Shown: positions 8,330 to 17,033 of the stretch, piece by piece
How positions within the stretch are numbered: position 1 is the stretch's first letter
Layout of the letters: every line of letters starts with the position of its first letter
Source: Methanobacteriota archaeon
Lineage (GTDB): Archaea; Thermoplasmatota; Poseidoniia; Poseidoniales; Poseidoniaceae
Direction of reading: 5' to 3'
DNA: 17,033 nucleotides
Assembly (NCBI GenBank): GCA_009936765.1
Contig: JAACDL010000117.1
Span: 1-17,033, forward strand
The notes under the pieces: model-generated
The model's input: the letters and a program-made list of their open reading frames with translations, nothing else
Database searches by the model: none
Told to the model about the DNA's origin: nothing
Position numbers and translations under genes: made by a program

Positions 8330-11300
8330 AAGGAAGGTTCGCTATGACTGAAGAAACAAAATCAGGCTCTGCTTTGCCTATTCTTTTTCTTGTAGTAATG
8401 ATAGATATGATTGGTTTTGGAATTGTAATTCCTTTCCTAACCTATTTCATTGAAGATTTAGCTACTGTCGAGGGGATAACTGAATTCGGCCTTTGGGTTG
8501 GATTGATGATGGTCAGTTATTCGGCTGCTCAGTTCTTGTTTTCACCATTATGGGGTTCACTATCTGATAGAATGGGTCGAAAACCAATTATCCTAATTGG
8601 CTTGGTTGGAAATACTGTGTTCTTCACATTATTTGGAATTTCAACAAGTCTACTAATGGCATTATTTGCTAGATTCTGTGCAGGGGCATTTAATGCTAAT
8701 ATTGCAGTAGCAAAAGCGTACATCGGTGATGTATCAGACCATTCAAATTTAGCAAAAAGGATGGGTCTAATCGGCGCATCATTCGGTGTAGGCTTCACGA
8801 TTGGACCCTTTTTAGGAGGTGAATTCTCTAATCCTGCAGACAAATGGAGCATGTTTAGCGATACGATTTTCGACACCCACCCCTACCTCTTACCATGCCT
8901 AATAGCCTCCCTTCTCTCGACAATATCATTTTTCTTTGCAGTATACAAATTACCTGAAAGCCACAAGCCATCTAAAGATGTAAAGGTGTCATTAAATCCT
9001 ATTTCAACAATATACAACATGGGTAGGGACATGAAGAAAGCAATTAAAATGCCACAAATTGGCAGATTGATTATGATTGCAACTATGTTTTCATTTGGAT
9101 TCACTATAATGCATGCAGTATTCGTATTATTCACCGAACATGATCTAGGTTTTTCTGAAGCTCAAAATGGTAGAGTATTCGCAATAATTGGAATAAATGG
9201 AATGATTATACAAGGCGCACTTATTGGCGGACTGACCAGGAAATATGGTTCGTTAAACCTAATGAAATTTGGAACATTTACCTGTGGACTGGGATTAGTA
9301 TTGGTGCCATATGTATCCCACCAATACATTTGGATAACGATGGGTCTGGTCGTCATGTTAATTTCCACTGGTAACGCACTGTTCCAGCCATCATTTTCTG
9401 CGATTCTAGCTCAGCGTACCATCGACGAAGGGCAGGAGATGGGGATGGTCATGGGCGCCCAAGAATCTGCATCGGCTTTTGCGAGGATTCTTGGTCCACT
9501 CACTGGAGGATTAGTTTGGGACTTTACCGTAATGAAAACAGGAATTCTTTCAATTGCAACTGCATTCCATCTATGTGGAATTATGATGGCAATCGCATTG
9601 TTCTTGCAATTCAGAATGAAACAAATACCAACTGAAACTAGTGTATAACTCAAGTATGCGATACATTTGTCGTAAACTATGGGAGAACAATCGAGCGTAG
9701 TTACGGATTCGGCATTCCATCGCCGAATTTCTACATTTTCTCATTCAGCCATATTGTTAACTGTATTCTGTTTAGCAATGATTCATCTTGAAAGTGTGCT
9801 AAAGCCATTTTTTATCGCTCTTGGAATATATTTTGTCCTTAAGCCAGGGGCTGATAAATTATCAGAGAACAACTTCCCTGTATTCTTATCATACCTCACT
9901 ATGTTACTCCTGTTTATTCTGATAATAACCTCTGCTGCATTTATGGCATGGTCACAAGTTCAAGGACTGGTTGAAGATGAAGAGCGCCAAGAAGAATATA
10001 ATCACAAATTGGAAAAAAAGTGGAAGAAGGTGAAAAATTTCCCAATAATCGGACCAGCCATAACTGAGTCTGTAAATGGTGACGATGGGACACTTGGTAG
10101 TGATTTACAAGAACTTGGCGTAGGTTCTGGAGGGGCCGCCACTGATTTGATAACCTCTGTTGTAAGTGAAGTTGGAGCTGTAATTACGACAAGCATCACT
10201 GTACTCTTTTTCCTGATATTCATTATCTTCGAGGCTCATTTATTGCCTGGGCGAATAGAAAGAGCTTGGCCGGGAAGTTCTTCAGAAAAGGTAGAGATTA
10301 TCCAAAGCCAGATTGAAGAGGGAATAAACACCTACATCATTGTAAAAACTGGTTGTGGAATAGGTAGTGCCATTATTGCTGCGATGATTATGTTCATGTT
10401 TGGAATAGATCTGTGGTTCGTATGGGCTGTGATGACATTCATACTCAATTACGTCCCATACATTGGCTCACTTATTGCCACTATACCTCCACTAATTCTT
10501 GGGATTATTCTAATCCCGAATATTGGCATGTTCCTTCTAATGACAATACTCCTACTAGTAAATCAACAAGTTTGGGGGAATTACATCGAGACTAAGTGGG
10601 CTGGAAGGGCATTGGACCTTTCACCTGTCGTACTACTTATAATCACGGCATTCTCATTCTGGCTGTGGGGAATTGTAGGAATGATTCTCGCTGTACCTCT
10701 ATTCGTAATAGTCAAGATTGTTCTAGAAAACATCGAGGAAACACGACCAATTGCAATCATGCTATCAGAAAGAGCACCAACGCTTGAAGAAGCTTGGCAA
10801 GATGCATTGAAGGATGGAAACCTATCCACTGGTGAATTCCACAAATTGTCTGAATTACAGAAAACTTTGGGCGTCAGTGATGACGAGGTTGTACGTATAT
10901 CTGGCAGGTCGGCCGCTCAAACTATCCTCAGGAGAGGTAAGGCTAGAGTTGATGAAATTACTTTTATCAAGAGTGCATTGGCTGGAAGAGACCGTTTTTC
11001 AGATTCATTCAAGAATCTAAAACCAGGACGTGTTCCAAAGTACATCAAAAACCATCTGATTGAATTCATCGCATCTCTTGATTCAGAGAATGAAGAAGAA
11101 TAATCACAGAGTTTGGCGGAGAAGTTTCTCCAACTCGGTATTGATCATCAGAATCAATGTTCCAAATTCTGGTGGAATATTAGGATCTTCGTACAATTCC
11201 TCTAATTTGGCTTGTGTTATTGCAATTCTGATATCCATTTCTTTGGCTTTGTTTAGAAGCCACTGTTCGCAAGCGTCCTTAGCACCTTTACGGATATTCC

Positions 11301-14300
11301 TCGGTACTTTAGGGTCGTCAATTTGGTTAATTACTGATGCGATTTGAATAATCGTGGTCTCGATGTCGGACATGATATACACCTGCACAAAGACTCGTGC
11401 TGATGTTGCTCAAGAGTAGCGGCTTTAAGGTGATTGCCGCCACCCGTCGGGCATGGATTCAGCCGATATCATATCTTGGACTCGCCTAGTTGTGTTAATT
11501 GGCGCCCTTGGAATTGCTGGTTGGCTAGATCATAAAGAACGAAGAGTCCCAAATGAATTCTGGATTGTGTGGGCTAAACCAGCAATATTCTTGTGGACAC
11601 TTGATTTGTTGGTTGCTGAAGCGGAATGGTATGTATTTGCCACAGCTGCAGGAATGGTTGCCTACGCCTCAATCTCCGTAATAGGTAGACCTACGATGAA
11701 GGACATACTTTCTGGAAGCAGAATGGACATCGCTGTTAGCCTGTGGTATGTAGTAGGAATTGCAGGAGTTGTGAAAGGTCTTATTATGCACACTGATGAG
11801 ACAATACTATCTGTAATACTAGGTGATGCTTCTGTTGAAGCAACTCTTTGGTGGTCAACATTTGCAGTATTCATACCCCTCATCTTAGTAGAGATGGCAT
11901 GGAGAACTCGTCTTATCCATGGTGGTGCCGATTGTAAAGGCCTGATGTGGGTTGCAATTCTAGTACCGTCTTGGTCAAGTATACCAATTCTATTCCCGGA
12001 AACGATGGAGAACTCTGTAATTGCAATGCCGCCTGCAATAGCTTTGCTAGTCTGGGGTGGATTTGCGTTCTTAATTCTACCATTAATTATGACATTCAAG
12101 AATCTAAAGAACGGGCATACTTCATTGAAACTAATCTGGCATGCAGAAAGAATGAATGTTGATAATGTAATTTCAAACCATGTGTGGCTACTTACTACTA
12201 TTGCCGAGATGCCTAATGGTGAAAAGAAAATACTTCATCGTACTCGAGCACCAAGAAAAACTCCGACTATCGAAAAGTTGACTAAAGATATTGAAATTCT
12301 AAAAGAAAATGGTGTAGAAGAAGTATGGGTTACCAAAAAGTACCCATTGCTAGTATTCTTATGGCCGGCGATATTACCGATGTTCCTACTAGGAGGTCCG
12401 ATGGCATTTATCATGCCATTATTGGGACTGTGATCAGCTACCCTTGCGCTCGATATTCTTAGGACGTAGTCCCTTGTACCCACACTTTCGGCATGCTGCT
12501 GCACGAACAGCGTTACGTGCATTACACTTCATGCAAATCTTGCGGTGAAGTAAACGTGCTTCTGCCTCAGGGAATCGAGCCATGTTTTCGCCGACCGACT
12601 TCCTGTATTTAACCCAAACCCGTGTCAAATCACCCTCGGTTTGAAGGGCCGCATCCTCGTGGAGGTTAATGTGCGCATAGTAAGACTGCCCGGCATACAC
12701 CATGATGCCAATGCTACAATCTTCGCAGGAAGTGAATCGTCACTCCTAGTTGATGCAGGTACCACCTGGTACCAAATGCTGCAAATAGAGAGGATTTCAG
12801 GACATCTGGAAAACTCAAAACCTCTGGAACGTATTCTATTAACAAGTCGAAGGTACCCTTTCTCCGGTGCTGCAAAACACATTTCTGAAGGCCATGGCAA
12901 CATTCCCATTCACATCCACCCAGATGCAGTTTCGGTATTGGAAACTGGTGACTTCTTCACTACTTGGTCAAACCGCTATGATTCGGATATGCCACGTACC
13001 GAATGTCAACCAGTCATCCAAGGCGATGTATTCAAACTTGGAGATGGAGAAATATTCTCTCTAGCTTTGCCTGGACATTGCACAGACGGGATGGGGTACT
13101 TCGAAACTGAAAGAGGAGTGTTAGTATCCGGTGCAGTTCTTCCAAGAGCAGATACCCCTTCAAGGTGGGATATGCCGGGCGGAAGTCTTCCTGAACTGAT
13201 TACATCACTGAAAACAATCCATGACCTATCGCCTAGCAGTTTAGTTCCCGCAAGAGGTCCAACAATCAAGGGTAGAGAAAGGATTGATGAGGTTTTGAAT
13301 ATGCATTTACAATTCCTCGAAGAATGCGAAGAGAATAATGGGGAAGTTCCAAGAAGTTGGCCTAGGCCAGCAAGAACCGCCTATTTCCTAGTGTCTGAGC
13401 CCCCTTGGCCATTGAAAGAAAAAGAGAATTCAAGCAGTGATAAGTGACGGATGACCTGTCCAACTTACGACTTTGCGTTCCCAACCTTGTTGGATATGCA
13501 GATCTTGGCCAATGATCCTCAATGCAGATGCAGGCCCATCTAACTCGAACAGATTTACTACACGCCCAGGTATATTTTGGCCAACCATGTAAACTGAACC
13601 ATTTTCACACCCAACTAGTATGCTCTCACCGCTGATGGATGAAGCGCATAAAGAACGGACCATTGAGTTACCAACAACAAACCGGTCAAGAACTTCCATC
13701 TTGGATAATGATACTAAGTTGACACCACCGTACTCATCGCCCACTACTACTCTGTCAATCATGCCTTGAGGTCCCATTAAACCTAGTATTACGCTCGCTT
13801 GTGCTTCGATTTTCACCCTTCTTTGCTTACCATTCTTAGGCTTCCAAACTATGGTTGCATCATCCATAGCGACTACGCAACCATCGGAGGTAACCATCGA
13901 TCTTATCACCGTTCTCAATTGTCTCATGACAACTGAATTGTTGGCCTTAGGTCTACTTTCTTTTTCCAGACCCTATAACTGAAAGTGAAAGTGAATCAAT
14001 AGCGGGTACTATTGTCATCTTTGTTGTCTTTCTTCCAGGCCTTGTAACAGTTTTTACAAACTCTCACACGATTCTTACGTACAGAGAATCCGCCTTCCCC
14101 CCATGTATCGATAGCATTCTCTTGAGAGAGAGACCTACCGCCCATGTGTTTATCAGAAAAACCATCACAACTAGAGATCCCACAAGGTATCTCGCCTTGC
14201 TTTTCGACTTTCTTCTTGCTATTCTTCTTACCCAAGTTAGAAGGAACTCTTACTTTCCTCTGGACACGGTCGGTTCTGCGGCTCATGGTACGATGCGGTA

Positions 14301-17033
14301 ACAACGCCCAAATGAATATATCTTCAGTTTTTACCAGATTCACCTAAACTCTTGAAGATACCTTCAACGAGACGGTTCAATCCACGTAGTGTAACCTCGG
14401 AGACACCTGCGACCTCGCATATCTCAGCCTGTGTCCTCTTATGACCAGACTCTGAAGCAGCCTTGTAGATTAATGCGGCAGCAACTCCCATCGGCTTCTT
14501 ACCTTGCCAGATATCCACATGCTGCTCTAGAATACCCCAGAGTCGGTCAACTTGTAGTTGGGTGTTAGGAGGCAATTTCAAGTCGCTTATGAAACGGCTA
14601 AAGTAATCTGCAGGAGATGAAACCTTGTGCATTCTAAACTTACGTGCAATGTGACGTATCATCCTTGACAGCTCTTTTTCGTGAACTTGGAAAGCCTCTG
14701 CAATATCCGGTATTTGACGAGGTGCGCCTTCCTTTCTTGCTACAAGATATGTGCAAGCAGCAGTTACCCCTGCTATTGAGCGCCCAGTAACGAATCCTTC
14801 TTCGGAAAGAATCTTGTAGAGACGGCATATTTCCTCCTGCATCGACTTCGGAAGGCAGGATCTGTCACGGACTGTCTGATTTGCCTTAACGAGATTGCGA
14901 GCACGACTAGCGCGAGTCTTAGAACGCTCATCGATAGTACGACGGCGACGCCAATCACGACGTGCCTTGGCAGACATGCCTAGTCTTCCTGCTGCGCCTG
15001 AAGACAAGTCTGAACTTGCGATTGAAGTATTGAGTCCTTTGTCAGCCAAGGTGTAAGTCGAAGGAGCTCCTACGCGAGAACGGTCTGTTGTATTATCGTG
15101 GTTGGTCCATTCAGCACCAGGGTCGATACTGTTCTCTTCAACTACCAATCCACAGCTGTTGCATGAAACCTCCCCTCTGGAGATATCACTCTTCCAATCA
15201 ACGACTCCACATTCATCACATGGGGTAGTGTGGCCATCTACAACTCTACGCTGTGGACGTGCTGAACCAATGCCTCCACGCACGATATTGTCTCTCTGCA
15301 TCTTCATCTTGTTCTCCGCCAGGCGGCGGTCCTGTTCATCTTGTACCATGTCTTACCAACTCCGAGTTATGTAGTAGCGTCACGGGGTTAAATACTTTTC
15401 GTAGGACTACCCACTATTCAAACGCTTGACTAAGCGTATAGAACAGCTCATTTCCCCGTGAACAGTATACATTGGCTGGCGGAGTATTTAAACCCGTGGT
15501 TTTTCTGATTCAGAATAGGCCAAATATAGAAATAATTGTCTAAGTACATTCAAACTCCACCCCAACATTTCGGACAATCCTAGCGCATAGTTCATGCACT
15601 CTATTCGCTGAGAGGCTCTTGAAGAGCATGCCAGCCACTGTAGTTTTAGGCGCCCAATGGGGAGACGAAGGTAAAGGAAAGCTTGTCGACAGACTAGCAG
15701 AAAATGCGACTTGGGTCGCCAGATTCCAAGGCGGTAACAACGCTGGACACACAGTTGTCCTAGGCGACAGAGTGCTGAAATTCCACTTGTTACCATCGGG
15801 TATTACCAGAGAGGACTGCGGATTAGTCCTTGGAGATGGAATGGTAATCGACCCTTGGGTACTAGACAAAGAACTTAGCGACTGGGTTGAAGGAGGAGCA
15901 AAGGATCCTGCTGGCAATCGCCTGTTCATATCTAACAGGGCCCACATAATACTCCCTTACCACACATATATCGATGGCTTAGATAAAAAAATTGGGACAA
16001 CTGGCCGAGGAATTGGCCCCTGCTATGCTGATAAGATTAACAGAATAGGATTGCGATTTGCAGACTTACCATACTGTGATTTTGAAGAGATGGCTGTACG
16101 ACAAAATGAATCATTAGAAAATGCAGGATGCAGACAAAGGGTTTCAGCACAAGAACTCGAAGAGCAAATTGGATGGATTCTTAATCGATTCAACTCGGCC
16201 ATTACAGACACTGGTATACTTCTTGACAATGCTCTGAAGATGGGAGAGCACATTATTCTCGAAGGGGCACAGGGTTGCTTACTAGATATTGATCAAGGAA
16301 CATTCCCTTATGTCACATCATCTGTAACATCTAGAGGTAATGCATCACACGGTGCAGGAATACATCCTGGTCATGTCGAAACTGTGATTGGAATTACTAA
16401 AGCATACATCACACGAGTAGGAAATGGACACATGCCCACCGAATTATTCGATGAAGATGGAGACCACTTGGGTACCGTAGGGCATGAATTTGGAACAACC
16501 ACTGGCCGTAAGCGCAGATGTGGATGGTTCGACGCTGTTGTGATGCGTCACGCTAACAGAATAAATGGATTCACAGAATTAGCACTTACTAAGTTAGACG
16601 TGTTAGGTGGATTAGATGAGATTAAAATCTGTGTCGGATACAAGATGGGAGATACTGAAATCAATGAAATGCCAGCAAGCGCAGTAGCACTCGAAGAATG
16701 TGAACCAATTTATGTCACGATTCCGGGATTCGCCTCCCACTCTTTAGAAGAATGGTTGGGTATTGCACGCAAATGCAATTCTGAAGGTTTAGGATTCAAG
16801 GGATTACCTGCAGCAGCCCAGAGTTATATCACTAAACTAGAATCATTGCTTGGAGTAAAAATCTCATCTGTAGGTTTAGGTCCAGACCGTGATGCTACTG
16901 TTGACCGCGTGTGAATCCTCAAAAGGGAGAAGCCTACCCGCTGGAATAAGGGGCGCTTAGCTCAGTTGGAAGAGTGCTTGGTTTGCAACCAAGATGTCGG
17001 GGGTTCAAATCCCCCAGCGTCCACCACCCCTCA

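Overview
This window looks like part of a marine Euryarchaeota genome, most likely Marine Group II (Candidatus Poseidoniales). The domain assignment is secure: it carries a TFIIB-type factor (TFB), a membrane-anchored archaeal LonB protease, ribosomal protein L40e, a UPF0147 protein, a preflagellin-peptidase-like A24 protease and an archaeal-type TrmI tRNA methyltransferase, and TATA boxes sit about 26 bases before several start codons. The Poseidoniales placement is an inference from the moderate GC content, the very tight packing and the long secreted beta-domain proteins with one C-terminal membrane anchor. No gene-free stretch exceeds 300 bases; the longest is the 278-base tfb/purA gap.

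Layout. Positions 1-1934 hold the 3' end of a large extracellular protein with an anchor and a cytoplasmic zinc ribbon. It converges with trmI on the minus strand. Next comes a long + strand frame (2816-6202) for a secreted thioredoxin/Omp28-like protein with cadherin-like domains and an anchor. This frame is interrupted by one in-frame TAG at 3284-3286, followed by a hairpin. A + strand cluster follows: lonB, an MFS exporter-like protein and an AI-2E/PerM-family membrane protein. UPF0147 (minus) converges with that cluster and diverges from the A24 peptidase. The peptidase converges with L40e (minus), which shares a divergent promoter region with a metallo-beta-lactamase-fold protein that has lost most metal ligands. 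A minus-strand block of tfb, a small zinc protein and a beta-propeller-like protein follows. The window ends with purA and tRNA-Ala(UGC) on the + strand.

How the genes fit together. The mixture is housekeeping (tRNA modification, ribosome, basal transcription, purine synthesis, tRNA) interleaved with envelope functions: two large surface proteins, a membrane quality-control protease, two transporters and a prepilin-type peptidase. No mobile element, CRISPR array or recognisable defence system is visible. The strongest oddities are the amber codon that splits the 1128-codon surface-protein frame, the catalytically dead-looking MBL-fold protein, and three convergent gene pairs whose stop codons touch with no base between them.
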